Positions 1 to 11,000 of a stretch of DNA of 64,000 bases are shown here, one piece after another. Every line of letters begins with the position of its first letter. Position 1 is the stretch's first letter. A model generated the notes under the pieces. The model ran no database searches and was not told the DNA's origin. It was given only the letters and a program-made list of their open reading frames with translations. Origin of the DNA: Bathymodiolus brooksi (taxonomy: Eukaryota; Mollusca; Bivalvia; Mytilida; Modiolidae); assembly GCA_963680875.1 (NCBI GenBank), contig OY804590.1:19716640-19780639 (forward strand). The letters are read 5' to 3'. The position numbers and the translations under genes are program-made.

Positions 1-980
1 GTAAGATCAAAGTGGTCCAAACTAGCGGAGGAGCAATTTATTTTTCACTTACATGATTCAGATTTTACTGATATAACTGATACAGTTAATACATGTAAAG
101 AAAAGATGCATTTACATAATGTACACGTAAGTTCTTTGATGGATATATCATCTGATGTAAATGATATCGTGGAAATTTTTCATGTTTGATTAAAAATGCC
201 TCGTTTGGTGCCAGTGTAAGATTAAATCATAGGGTTCATCAGAAGAAAAAGAGAAAGCATAATAAAGTCTGGCATGATGATGAATGTAAGATAAAGTTGA
301 GACATGTTAAAAGTTTGGGTCGAATTCTTACTAAGTCACCATGGAATAAAAACTTACGTCTAAAAGTATTATATGAGAAAAGACAGTATAACAAGATACT
401 TCGTAAAAAATACAGAAATTATAAGTCAAAATTGTTAAATTCTATGCTAGATGCTTCAGAAAAAAATCCCACTGAATTTTGGAAAATTTTAAACTCCCTC
501 AAAGAAAAAAGTGAATAGCCAAGTACTGGTATTTCCTCACAGGATTGGTTTGCTTACTTTAAAGATTTAATGAACAAGAACTATACTTCTAACTACTCTG
601 TTAGTGATTTTTGTAAATATTTGCATTGTAACAATGATCGATTGAATAGTGATATCACAGCTGAGGAAATGATGAATGCAGTGAAACATTTAGAAAATGA
701 GAAAGCATCTGGATTAGACTGTATTAGTAATGAGATGATCAAGGGATCATCTAGTATATTACCTAATTTATATGTTGACATTTTCAATACTATATTGAGA
801 TCAGGTGTTTTTCCATCTCTGTGGAGAGAAAATTTTATAAAGCCTCTTTTTAAAGGCGGTGACATGAATGACCCCTCTTGTTACATGGGGATAGGCATTT
901 CTAGTTGCTTAAGTAAATTATTTACCAGAATTATGTTCAATAGACTTGATGAGTATTTAGAAAATAATAATATTATTTGT
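1..980 (+). pseudogene. LINE A reverse transcriptase, upstream half (broken)
   Basis: The reading is open in frame 1 from the window edge to about 185, then shifts by one base and continues from 186 to 980 with one in-frame TAG at 516-518. The basic stretch KKKRKHNKVWHDDECK is the linker that follows the endonuclease in many LINE ORF2 proteins. HLENEKASGLDCISNEMIK and SLWRENFIKPLFKGGD mark the start of the reverse-transcriptase domain, and GIGISSCLSKLFTRIMFNRL is the usual conserved block before the palm. The normal YRGI is YMGI here. The protein stops being homologous exactly where element B begins. The endonuclease itself must lie left of the window or be missing. Confidence 0.85.
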
Positions 981-1098
981 ATAATAATCTTTATTTCTCA
1001 AACTGACAGTGCATAGCACATATACAGAGAAGTTACAAATAAATGGACAGATTAAACTATACACAATATATACAAATACAGTAAATCGACAGATGGAA
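981..1098 (-). other. LINE B 3' UTR with poly(A) signal
   Basis: A short 3' UTR follows the stop of the C-terminal segment. AATAAA (990-995, minus strand) lies about 10 nt before the element's end, and the terminal bases read GATTATTAT, suggesting a short (ATT)n-type tail rather than a plain poly(A). The boundary at 980/981 is fixed by where element A's protein reading stops matching. Confidence 0.65.
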
Positions 1099-1850
1099 TT
1101 AGCCGGGAGGACAAACTATCATATTTATATATCTAATAAATTTACATAGTTTTTGCAGGATTGGTTTCCGTTCACTAGTCATTAAATTTTTGAATTTTAT
1201 TATATTGGGACGTTCAATTAAATGTTTTGGAAGTAGTGAAGTACGTTTTTCGCTTAAATTAGTACATTCAAATATGTAATGATATTCGTCTCCAATTTGA
1301 TTCTTTTGACAAAGTTCGCAATAGCGATTTTCCCTCCGAATATTACTCCATCTTCCCTTCTCTATGGGCAATTTATGATTTGTAGTTCTAAATTTACATA
1401 AAAGAAGGGAATTTTTTTCATCTAAAATATTAAAATATTCTTCAAATTTAAAATCAGTTTTGAAAATTCTATAATTAAATGCTTTAGGGAAAGTATGGAC
1501 TGACGAATTCCAATCCTGTAAAAACTGGTCTAACAATGTTTGTTTTATACTTTGTTTTAGCCACTCGATGCTTTTGAAAGTTTGCGTTTGCCATATATTA
1601 GAAAAACCAGTTTCGTTTAATATTTTTTCCAAACTTTTTATCCATTTAATATCGAAATTTTGTTGCGAATACAAATGGTGTGATAAACTATACATAATGC
1701 ATGATATTTTGGATTGTTTTCCACAAATAATTTTTGCCCAAAAAGAAATAATTCTAATTTTAATGTCGATTTCGACCGGATATCTATCTAATTCACCATA
1801 TATCATATAATTCGGAGTAGACGTCTTGAGGTTCAAAATCATTTTACAAA
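1099..1850 (-). pseudogene. LINE B C-terminal zinc-knuckle region
   Basis: After the frameshift near 1851 the protein continues as KMILNLKTSTPNYMIYGELD and stays open for 247 codons to the natural stop. YGELDRYPVEIDIKIRIISF is the region after the thumb shared by many animal LINEs. A Cys/His cluster, CELC then H and C (spacing C-x2-C-x9-H-x4-C), matches the zinc-knuckle found at the C-terminus of LINE ORF2 proteins and is complete here, unlike in element A. Apart from the one-base loss at its start this part is unbroken, suggesting a fairly recent insertion. Confidence 0.85.
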
Positions 1851-2885
1851 TTTTAAGTGTACTTTTTCTAACACGTCATTGTTTCCAAATCCCCATATTT
1901 CGCAGCCATAAAGTAAAATTGGTTTAACCATTTTATCGAAAAGACTCAATAGACATTTTATAGATAAATTGTGTTTTCTTCCTAATTTCAGTACTGCATA
2001 CATAGAAACAACTGCTTTATCCACTAAACGTTTTTTTGCCAGATTGAAATTGCCAGTTTTGCTAAAAATAATACCGAGATAATTGAAGTTTTGGACTACT
2101 TCAATTTCGGAACCATTATATTTAAAAGATAAATTTTGAGGTGTACGACCACTCCCAAATATGACAATTTTAGTTTTATCAATGTTAACTTTCAGCTTCC
2201 AGGTTAAACAGTATTTATGAAAAGCATCGAGCTGTGCCTGTAAATCACTCTCAGATTCTGATAATATAACCGTATCATCAGCATATAGTATTATAAATAA
2301 TTTCAAATAAATATTTAACTGGTTTTCGAGATCGCCTGAGATTGATTCTAAGCCTGTAACATTTTTGGCTTCTAGAAAAGTTTCTAAGTCATTTAAGAAT
2401 AAGGAAAATAAAAACGGAGATAAATTTTCTCCCTGTCTAACTCCATTGTCACATGCAAAATAATCTGATTTGCACTTATTAAACACAATACATGATTTTA
2501 TATTACAATACATATCAAAAATAACATCGTACATTTTCCCATTTATATTGTTTAGTAACGTTTTATGCCATAAACCAGCTCGCCAAACAGTATAAAAGGC
2601 CTTCATAAAATCAACGAATGCGCAGTACATTTTTTTCTTTTTACATTTTAGAATTTCAAAAAAAGATTGCAAAGTGAACATATTATCTGAAGTGGAATAT
2701 CCTTTGCGGAAGCCAGATTGGTTTTCACTTAAAACAGAAAAAGATTCAGAAAATTCAGTTAATCTCTCATTCAGGATTGCAGTGAAAAGTTTATCGAGGC
2801 AACTTACAATTGTAATCGGTCGATAATTGTTGGGGTCAAATTTATCGCCTTTATTTTTATAGATAGGTTTTATCATCCCAATTAA
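1839..2885 (-). pseudogene. LINE B reverse transcriptase domain
   Basis: This is the best-preserved coding block in the window: 345 open codons from the Met at 2874-2876, although the true protein continues upstream past the TGA at 2886-2888. Numbered from that Met, NYRPITIVSCLDKL is at about 17-30, NQSGFRKGYSTSDN at 52-65, motif A AFVDFMKAFYTV at 86-97 (catalytic Asp 89; the second Asp of the usual AFDTV is Tyr), motif B GVRQGENLSP at 145-154, motif C YADD at 198-201, motif D WKLKVNIDKTKIVIF at 226-240, and NYLGIIF in the thumb near 265. LLYGCEIWGF near 321 is the usual thumb/C-terminal landmark. One missing T near 1851 ends the frame at VHLKF and shifts it into the C-terminal segment. Confidence 0.9.
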
Positions 2886-3346
2886 TCAACTGCTAGGCAT
2901 AATACCATTATCAAATATAACATTAAATAATTGTTCATAAACATTAATAAACTGGTTCACCGTACTTTTGATATACTCGTTTATTATTTCATCTTCACCG
3001 CTTGCTTTTTCATTTTTAACTTTTCGGACACATTTAAAAATTTCGTCTTTTGTTATTGGTAAATTAATATGGCTATTGATTTGCTCTTAAGTTCCTTCAT
3101 CCATATCTAGTTGACCTTCGTAAACGCTACCTTCTGAATCGGAATTTAAATCTTTGAAAAAGTCGAAAAGTTTGTCAATGCCAATATCAGGTTGATTTTT
3201 TCTCTTCCCTTTATTTAATAATTTCCAAAAATCCTTTGGGTTTGTCGAATTTTTTATTTAAAAGATTTTTATATTTCTTTTCAGCGTCGCGTAGCTCTGA
3301 ATGTAATAAGTCGGTCTTTCTAGATTTGAATCGTCTCTTTATTTTC
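2886..3346 (-). pseudogene. LINE B linker between endonuclease and RT (frameshifted)
   Basis: Translating the minus strand with two frame changes recovers a coherent linker: ARKNYRKIKRRFKSRKTDLL, then a charged stretch ending NKKFD, a shift near 3240, then KDFWKLLNKGKRKNQPDIGI and ITKDEIFKCVRKVKNEKASG. KDFWK and NEKASG are landmarks also present in element A (EFWKIL, NEKASG), so the order matches LINE ORF2 proteins. In-frame stops are TAA at 3087-3089 and TGA at 2886-2888, where the family normally has Trp (SSW before LIG). No single open frame is long enough to stand out, but the frame-corrected reading is clear. Confidence 0.75.
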
Positions 3347-3992
3347 CTATAATTTTTTCGGGCGAACAAACCATGTTTTACTTAAAAACTGTTTTTCCTT
3401 GTGGTTTTTACCTGAATTTGAACCAAGGGTTTTCCTGGCAGACGTGATCAAAATATTACATAAATCCCCTGTTAATGAATCTATTATAATTGGGTTAATT
3501 CTTTCGTGTGGTAGATTTTCTAGTTTATCTGAAAGTTCGGTCAGTTTAGAAGATTCTATATTGTTTTGGAAATTTAATTGCTTGTTTACATCCCATTTCC
3601 TGATTCTGGCTACACCGTTGTTTTCTATACTTTCCGGATTAGTTTTATCTTTGACTGAGTTGCATGAAAATGAAATAGCAAGCGGACAGTGGACGTCAGA
3701 AAAAAGACAATTAAAATCTTGTACAGTGAAGTTTACAAACGATTTTAAAACATATGGGCTACTAATACAATAATCTACAGTACTGGAATTTCTACATGTT
3801 AATCTACCAATACCTTTGTCATCACCAATACGACTATTTACAATAAAAAACTGGTTTGCTTTACAAAAATTAAGCAACAAATTTCCATATTTAATTTTAG
3901 TTTTATCAATATTTTTACGTTTTAGTGGTATGTTTAGGTTTTCTAAAATACCAGCATGATTTTCGATAAACTCATCTATGTTATTGTCACCA
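3347..3992 (-). pseudogene. LINE B endonuclease, C-terminal fragment
   Basis: This minus-strand open stretch encodes the last part of an apurinic-endonuclease-like domain. It carries NQFFIVNSRIGDDKG, then RLTCRNSSTVDYCISSP, the substrate-loop and VDY block, and SDVHCPLAISF, equivalent to the conserved SDHxPL motif that contributes the active-site His. The extra V between D and H is unusual and may be an inserted codon. The N-terminal catalytic residues (the N, E and Y positions) are absent because the copy starts mid-domain. The frame continues about 30 bases further right into element A, so the Met at 4024 is not its real start. KTWF at the other end leads into the linker after a frameshift. 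Confidence 0.8.
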
Positions 3993-5642
3993 TGTCCAGA
4001 ACAAAAAGGCTTTAGAAAAGGCATGAGAACAAGTGATCATATTTTTACACTAAAAACACTTATTGATAAATAATTTAAGAAAAATAAGTATGTTTTTGCC
4101 TGCTTCATCGACTTAAGAAAGCATTTGATACGGTTAATCGAAATGCTCTTCTTCACAAAATTGTTCAATATAATATTAGAGGTAATTTTTTCAGTGTCCT
4201 GGAAAGTATGTACAAGAATGTATCATTTTCTGTTGATTTGCCAGATGGTATGACTAACACATTCGAAACAAATAATGGTGTTAAACAAGGGTGTATCCTT
4301 AAGCCTACCCTTTTTGTTGTACATTAATGACCTGATTGATCATTTTGGTCCAGACTGTGAACCTCTTGAACTGAATAGAAAGCCCATATCGTGTCTACTC
4401 TATGCAGATGACATTGTTTTATTGTCAGAATCAGCTAAAGGTTTACAAAAATCTTTGGATATATTAAAAACTTATTGTGATAAATGGAATCTTAAGATAA
4501 ATATTGGTAAAACAAAAGTAATTGTTTTCAATAAATCAGGAAGAATCCTAAAAGGTTTTTCCTTCTTATATGATGATGAACCAATAAGCCTTACAAATGA
4601 GTATAAGTACTTAGGAATACTATTTAAGCCTTCAGGTACATTTTCAGATGCTATAGATTATTTGTCTAGAAAAGCTTGTAAGGCAATGTTTTGCATACGT
4701 AAAAGTCTGTATTCTAACAAAAGTAATATACCTATACACATGAAACTGTTTGAAGCTTGTGTGAAGCCTATTCTATTATATTGTAGTGAAGTATGGTCTC
4801 TGCCTCAGTTAATTAAAGGTAGAGACATTACAAATTTTGAATCTAACTATGACACGTTTGTGCCTAATAGAATACAGATTAAATATTCAAAATATGTACT
4901 TGGTGTTCATAAATCCGCAACCAATATTGCTATTTTGGGTGAGCTGGGATTATATCCACTTTCTCTGAATGCACTCAAATCCAGTGTAGGATATTGGCTA
5001 CATATATTAAATGTAAATGATAATAATTTGATATTTCACTCATACAAGGATAACCTGCTAATCAAAGATGGGTTATTTATTAAACTCAAAAGTTTTTTTT
5101 AGAAGTGATAGGCTTTGGACACATATGGGATAACCAAGCAACTTTTTCAAAGCTTAGAACTTTGTCTGCAATAACTGATAAACTTCAAAACAGATATTTT
5201 GATTTTTGGCATAAATTACTGTTCAATGATAATAGAGTGATTGAGGGGAATAAGTTGAGAACATATCGTAAAATTAAAACAAGAGTTCAAAAGAGAACAA
5301 TATCTTTATGCAGACGTTGTTAAGAAAAGCCTTTCAAATTTTATAAAAATTCGTGTAAGTAATTGTAATTTAAATATTGAAAAATGTCGTTATCTGAAAT
5401 TACCAGTAGAACAGAGGATTTGTGCCATATGGATGTGGAGGATGAATTGTGATAAACTTATTCATGAGCGTGTAACTTTATTTACAAATATTTCTGATAT
5501 TGTACCTTTATTTACAACTATGTCAGATGTAGAAAAGTTTATGTTTTTATTAACTAGTCATGATTTAGATATATGTAAAGTGGTTATATTAGGTGTAAGT
5601 AATATGTATCTAGTAAATCAGTCAATGAAGCAAAACTTATAA
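3993..5642 (+). pseudogene. LINE A reverse transcriptase palm/thumb and C-terminus (broken)
   Basis: This is the continuation of element A after the insertion. FKKNKYVFACFIDLRKAFDT holds the catalytic Asp of RT motif A (FID). GVKQGCIL is motif B, and LLYADDIVLLSES is motif C with the YADD catalytic pair, at residues 43-46 of the open stretch 4275-5102. WNLKINIGKTKVIVF is motif D and EYKYLGI the thumb region. Breaks are TAA at 4071-4073, a frameshift within 4305-4320 just after motif B, one extra T in the T-run at 5093-5101, and another shift near 5310. The last part (LPVEQRICAIWMWRMNCDK) lacks most of the Cys/His zinc-binding motif expected here, so that region looks internally deleted. It cannot encode a working enzyme. 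Confidence 0.85.
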
Positions 5643-5705
5643 ATTACTACATAATTTTCTTTTCTACATATATTTTACTATATTTGTATTTAATATAATA
5701 ATTAG

Positions 5706-5745
5706 AATATATCAATGGTGTGGGTTCAAATCCCGTCGAGGGAAG
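5706..5745 (+). repeat. tRNA T-arm-like remnant (B box)
   Basis: GGTTCAAATCC at 5723-5733 matches the RNA polymerase III B-box/T-loop consensus. The flanks GTGGG and CCCGT can form a 5-bp stem with two wobbles. No A box or matching acceptor strand lies upstream on this strand, so this is half a tRNA-like sequence, probably from a SINE or tRNA pseudogene. See the opposite-strand half at 5808-5851. Confidence 0.5.
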
Positions 5746-5807
5746 AACAAAAATTTGATAGCTCTAAAATCTAATTCTAACACTGTTTGGTTTAATTTTC
5801 AGACGTA

Positions 5808-5851
5808 TAGCCTTACGTCCAGCGCCCTAGACCACTCGACCACATCCACTC
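5808..5851 (-). repeat. tRNA 5'-half-like remnant (A box)
   Basis: On the minus strand, TGGTCGAGTGGTCTA (5828-5842) is a good A box of the Leu/Ser tRNA type, followed by GGGCGCTGGACG, which resembles the start of an anticodon arm. No T arm follows on the same strand; the only nearby T arm, 5706-5745, faces the other way. The pair looks like an inverted or rearranged tRNA-derived element rather than a gene. Confidence 0.5.
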
Positions 5852-6639
5852 CCTATATATATTATTCAAAGATAGATAACTCTGTCAGTTCTCCTCAGCT
5901 GGGATATCATTGTTTTTTTGTCAATATATTCTTGTATGTCATTGCGTTTGGCTATGTCTGTTTATTGAATTGTTTATGTTATTTTTTTTATTTGTTCATT
6001 GATTGATGATAGATCACTGTTTGGTCTTTATATTATATATATATTATTGACCTTATTGCAGAGAACGCCTCCCAGCGATTTTGGCTTAGTGCAATCGTCT
6101 GCTATATTTGGCTTCTGTAATTAGTTCATGCAGTGTAAATTCGTCTGCTGTTCTTGTTATCAATTTTGCAAACGAATGTTTGATATGAACGAAGGATCTG
6201 ATATAAAAAAAACATTACTTAATTCTTTGACTGTAAGCCAATCAAAATTTTACTTTCACCATACATTGATTTCTAAAAGTCAGCTGTTGGCCAATCATTA
6301 TGCAGATCATGGCGACCGACCTCCTGAGCTGATTGGGCAACGGCAAGAGCTACTTAAGCGAAAGGCAAGAAGACAGTAGACGGATCACTAATCTCCATGA
6401 ATGACCATTAGACCGCAATACGTAGAGATGGTAGCCGGGCGTTAAAATCAAGCAATTTACAGGAATGTCAGATTCTTTGCACAGTTCGTATTTTTTTTAA
6501 ATAGGAGTCACAAATGTTGCTATATGAGTGAGTGAGTGATTGTTGATTAACGCGAACGCAACAATGTTTCAGCTATATCATGGCGAGAACAAGTTAATTT
6601 TCAATGAGATGATTATGAGTTTCACTTTGTACTAAACCA
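5852..6639. other. AT-rich intergenic sequence, nothing recognised
   Basis: It contains short AT microsatellite runs (about 5853-5864 and 6030-6045). Short open frames are present (for example 6128-6379) but show no recognisable domain, start context or partner exon. I see no RNA gene or tandem array. Confidence 0.5.
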
Positions 6640-6868
6640 ACACGCGTAGTCAGATATGTACAGTGTTAGCTCACTGAAACAACAATCCGCGGATAGATAT
6701 GTCGCCCACACGGACACTTTATCCTGATTCCGAACCAACCAGTCTTTGCTCTTTCTCCATAATGCTGCGTGCTTATCTTATAGTCTTCGGTTTGACCCGA
6801 TCGGGGCTCGAACCCACAATCTATCACACCGAGGCGAGCACGCTAACCATTACCCCACTGATGTGGTT
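6640..6868 (-). mobile_element. tRNA-derived SINE
   Basis: Read on the minus strand from about 6868, the head carries a D-arm-like stretch GGGGTAATGGTTAGCGTGC and a T arm with B box GGTTCGAGCCC ending at about 6794, spaced like a tRNA. The acceptor ends do not pair, so it is not a functional tRNA. The downstream body includes GTTTCAGTGAGCTAACACT near 6662-6680. From memory this resembles a conserved central domain shared by several mollusc SINEs, which I could not verify. The tail end and any target duplication are not resolved. Confidence 0.6.
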
Positions 6869-7274
6869 GTGTTGCTATATGACAAAACTGAAACACTCAT
6901 TTACCTCCCGTTCTAAGAACGACATGTGCATTTGGTGTAGTTGAGCACAACCTGCTGACGTTTTCTACCAATCTGAGGAGAAAATAGTTCATATTTCGAT
7001 TACTATCCCGGGGTGCACACTTTTTAGAACTACTACTGTACTTCAGTGATGTCACGTGATCATACTCATATAATATATAGTTTATGCTATGTGATATTAA
7101 TGTTCAGATATTATTTCCCGTCATATTATAGAAAGACAGTGATGGTCAACAATGGTCCCGCACCATTATCGAACGCTCTTTCTGGATGAGTTCTACACCG
7201 CAGGGTTGAAAATAGATCCAATTTCTATATTTCATAGTTCATTCTAGGAATACACTGTGAGTGAATAGTAACAC
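6869..7274. other. Intergenic sequence, nothing recognised
   Basis: AT-rich sequence without a tandem array, RNA-like structure or credible coding frame that I could see. It separates the SINE from the simple P-repeat copy. Confidence 0.4.
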
Positions 7275-7495
7275 GACGGGTGCCATTAGTAGAACGGAAA
7301 CTTATTACTCTTTCTGAGCACCTGAGTTCACTCCGGGTTTTGTAGGGTTCAAGTTACTCAATCTTTAGTTTTCTGTGTAGTATTTAGTAGATCATTATTT
7401 GTATTTTTGTCCTTTGGCTTTTGACCATTGTATGTCCTTTTTTGAGTTACGAATTGTTATTACCTCTTTGGTACTTTCAAACTTTTCTTTCTTAA
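7275..7495 (+). repeat. Interspersed repeat P, simple (unamplified) copy
   Basis: This copy is the reference for the window's satellites. From left to right: a head starting GACGGGTGCC (7275); S1 starting GAGTTCACTCCGGGTTTT (7324 to about 7360); S2 (about 7361-7403) ending with GTAGATCATT-like sequence; S3 (7404-7437), core TTTTGTCC...TGACCATTGTATGTCC; S4 (about 7438-7478), core GAATTGTTATTACCTCTTTG; and a tail AACTTTTCTTTC. The same order of blocks recurs at 25019-26086 and 48160-48420, and in reverse at 23334-7973. I see no coding capacity, terminal repeats or Pol III boxes, so its transposon class is unknown. It recalls a dispersed repeat common in mussel sequences, from memory only. Confidence 0.75.
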
Positions 7496-7972
7496 ATGAG
7501 TGGGAAAGTATTCTCATCAAAATATCTTTAAATTTGACAGAAATGCCTCCAAAAATGTGTTATCACTAATGCATAATATACGATAGCGATAAATAAATCC
7601 GATTTTAAAATCACAATTAATGAGACCAACCTACGAAAATCCTCAACAAATGGTATATGTTTACAGTATTGCACTAATGGAACACCAACACACACAAATA
7701 ATGCATTTACTAATTAATTACATTGTTTATAATCGTCTGAGAAAGTCTAATTAAGTAAGGATTATTCTAAAAGAGGAGTTTAAACCCATATAATTAATGA
7801 CATACGTTGAAGACCTATACAGTTTTAATTTATAGTATGTTTGGAAAAAGTTTTAAAAGCTGATATAAAACATTTTGTTATTAAGGACCCTGCTCTTTTG
7901 ATCTATGCTTCGATTTCATAAATGACGATTATACTAGGTGTCATGTTGGAGAAAGCTGGATTAAACCTGGAC
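7496..7972. other. Intergenic sequence, nothing recognised
   Basis: AT-rich and non-repetitive at the scale I can see, with no credible open frame or RNA structure. It ends where similarity to the reverse-complemented P tail begins. Confidence 0.4.
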
Positions 7973-8010
7973 TAAGAAAAGTTACACGTAGGGGTAATCA
8001 AGAATCGAAG
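7973..8010 (-). repeat. Repeat P, S4/tail end flanking the 38-bp array
   Basis: On the minus strand this reads TCCTTCGATTC, TTGATTACCCC, then AACTTTTCTTAG: the S4-to-tail order of P. It abuts the 38-bp array exactly where S3 should end, so the array sits inside this P copy, whose other side is at 23216-23334. Confidence 0.7.
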
Positions 8011-11000
8011 GACACACAATACCTTGGCCAAGACAGAAAGGACTAAAGGACACACAATACCTTGGCCAAGATAGAAAGGACTAAAGGACACACAATACCT
8101 TGGCCAAGACAGAAAGGACTAAAGGACACACAATACCTTGGCCAAGACAGAAAGGACTAAAGGACACACAATACCTTGGCCAAGACAGAAAGGACTAAAG
8201 GACACATAATACCTTGGCCAAGACAGAAAGGACTAAAGGACACATAATACCTTGGCCAAGACAGAAAGGACTAAAGGACACATAATACCTTGGCCAAGAT
8301 AGAAAGGACTAAAGGACACACAATACCTTGGCCAAGACAGAAAGGACTAAAGGACACACAATACCTTGGCCAAGACAGAAAGGGCTAAAGGACACACAAT
8401 ACCTTGGCCAAGATAGAAAGGACTAAAGGACACATAATACCTTGGCCAAGACAGAAAGGACTAAAGGACACACAATACCTTGGCCAAGATAGAAAGGTCA
8501 AGAGGACACATAATACCTTGGCCAAGATAGAAAGGTCTAAAGGACACACAATACCTTGGCCAAGACAGAAAGGACTAAAGGACACATAATACCTTGACCA
8601 AGATAGAAAGGACTAAAGGACACACAATACCTTGGCCAAGACAGAAAGGACTAAAGGACACACAATACCTTGGCCAAGACAGAAAGGACTAAAGGACACA
8701 CAATACCTTGGCCAAGACAGAAAGGACTAAAGGACACATAATACCTTGGCCAAGACAGAAAGGACTAAAGGACACATAATACCTTGGCCAATACAGAAAG
8801 GAATAAAGGACACATAATACCTTGGCCAAGACAGAAAGGACTAAAGGACACATAATAACTTGGCCAAGACAGAAAGGTCAAGAGGACACACAATGCCTTG
8901 GCCAAGACAGAAAGGACTAAAGGACACATAATACCTTGGCCAAGATAGAAAGGACTAAAGGACACACAATACCTTGGCCAAGACAGAAAGGTCAAGAGGA
9001 CACACAATACCTTGGCCAAGACAGAAAGGACTAAAGGACACACAATACCTTGGCCAAGACAGAAAGGACTAAAGGACACATAATACCTTGGCCAAGACAG
9101 AAAGGACTAAAGGACACATAATACCTTGGCCAAGACAGAAAGGTCAAGAAGACACACAATACCTTGGCCAAGATAGAAAGGTTTAAAGGACACATAATAC
9201 CTTGGCCAAGATAGAAAGGTCAAGAGGACATACAATACCTTGGCCAAGACAGAAAGGACTAAAGGACACATAATACCTTGGCCAAGACAGAAAGGACTAA
9301 AGGACACACAATACCTTGGCCAAGACAGAAAGGACTAAAGGACACACAATACCTTGGCCAAGACAGAAAGGACTAAAGGACACACAATACCTTGGCCAAG
9401 ACAGAAAGGACTAAAGGACACATAATACCTTGGCCAAGACAGAAAGGACTAAAGGACACATAATACATTGGCCAAGACAGAAAGGACTAAAGGACACATA
9501 ATACCTTGGCAAAGACAGAAAGGACTAAAGGACACACAATACCTTGGCCAAGACAGAAAGGACTAAAGGACACATAATACCTTGGCCAAGACAGAAAGGT
9601 CAAGAGGACACACAATACCTTGGCCAAGACAGAAAGGACTAAAGGACACATAATACCTTGGCCAAGATAGAAAGGACTAAAGGACACACAATACCTGGGC
9701 CAAGACAGAAAGGTCAAGAGGACACACAATACCTTGGCCAAGACAGAAAGGACTAAAGGACACACAATACCTTGGCCAAGACAGAAAGGACTAAAGGACA
9801 CATAATACCTTGGCCAAGACAGAAAGGACTAAAGGACACATAATACCTTTGCCAAGACAGAAAGGTCAAGAGGACACACAATACCTTGGCCAAGATAGAA
9901 AGGTCTAAAGGACACATAATACCTTGGCCAAGATAGAAAGGTCAAGAGGACACACAATACCTTGGCCAAGACAGAAAGGTCAAGAGGACACACAATACCT
10001 TGGCCAAGACAGAAAGGTCTAAAGGACACATAATACCTTGGCCAAGATAGAAAGGATTAAAGGACACACAATACCTTGGCCAAGACAGAAAGGTCAAGAG
10101 GACACACAATACCTTGGCCAAGACAGAAAGGTCAAGAGGACACACAATACCTTGGCCAAGACAGAAAGGTCTAAAGGACACATAATACCTTGGCCAAGAC
10201 AGAAAGGACTAAAGGACACATAATACCTTGGCCAAGATAGAAAGGACTAAAGGAAACACAATACCTTGGCCAAGACAGAAAGGTCAAGAGGACACACAAT
10301 ACCTTGGCCAAGACAGAAAGGTCAAGAGGACCCACAATACCTTGGCCAAGACAGAAAGGACTAAAGGACACACAATACCTTGGCCAAGACAGAAAGGACT
10401 AAAGGACACATAATACCTTGGCCAAGACAGAAAGGACTAAAGGACACATAATACCTTTGCCAAGACAGAAAGGTCAAGAGGACACACAATACCTTGGCCA
10501 AGATAGAAAGGACTAAAGGACACATAATACCTTGGCCAAGATAGAAAGGTCAAGAGGACACACAATACCTTGGCCAAGACAGAAAGGACTAAAGGACACA
10601 TAATACCTTGGCCAAGATAGAAAGGACTAAAGGACACACAATACCTTGGCCAAGACAGAAAGGTCAAGAGGACACACACTACCTTGGCCAAGACAGAAAG
10701 GTCAAGAGGACACACAATACCTTAGCCAAGACAGAAAGGTCTAAAGGACACATAATAACTTGGCCAAGACAGAAAGGACTAAAGGACACATAATACCTTG
10801 GCCAAGATAGAAAGGACTAAAGGAAACACAATACCTTGGCCAAGACAGAAAGGTCAAGAGGACACACAATACCTTGGCCAAGACAGAAAGGTCAAGAGGA
10901 CACACAATACCTTGGCCAAGATAGAAAGGACTAAAGGACACACAATACCTTGGCCAAGACAGAAAGGACTAAAGGACACATAATACCTTGGCCAAGATAG

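Larger units (their letters stand above)
981..3992 (-). mobile_element. Non-LTR retrotransposon (LINE) element B nested in element A, 5'-truncated
   Basis: A roughly 3.0-kb LINE lies in reverse orientation inside element A. Read on the minus strand it runs from the C-terminal part of an endonuclease (from about 3990), through a linker and reverse transcriptase, to a Cys/His C-terminal region, and ends in a short 3' UTR with AATAAA at 990-995 and the tail GATTATTAT at 981-989. The start inside the endonuclease domain is the usual 5' truncation left by target-primed reverse transcription. It is a different family from A, since the protein sequences differ throughout. It has at least three frameshifts (near 1851, 3240 and 3340) and two in-frame stops (2886-2888, 3087-3089), so it is dead, though younger than the insertion target. 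Confidence 0.9.
1..5705 (+). mobile_element. Non-LTR retrotransposon (LINE) element A, decayed and interrupted
   Basis: This is the remains of a LINE entering from the left edge and reading rightwards. It encodes the region after the endonuclease, then the reverse transcriptase, then a C-terminal region. It is split by element B: the protein reads up to Cys at 978-980 (ENNNIIC) and resumes at 3996 with PEQKGFRKGMRTSD, which is the expected continuation of the fingers/palm region. Only TGT (978-980 and 3993-3995) is duplicated at the break. The copy is dead: reading-frame shifts near 185, 4310, 5095 and 5310, and stops at 516-518 and 4071-4073. The 3' end is set at about 5705 by loss of similarity and is approximate; I see no clear poly(A) tail. 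It belongs to the endonuclease-type LINEs (CR1/Jockey/I-like group); I could not assign a clade. Confidence 0.85.

Noticed and set aside
3399..3773. 124-codon open frame on the plus strand
   Set aside because: It is the antisense shadow of the LINE B endonuclease fragment, whose minus-strand reading has family motifs.
6794..6868. Functional tRNA gene on the minus strand
   Set aside because: The A and B boxes are recognisable, but the acceptor ends do not pair and the sequence continues into a SINE body.
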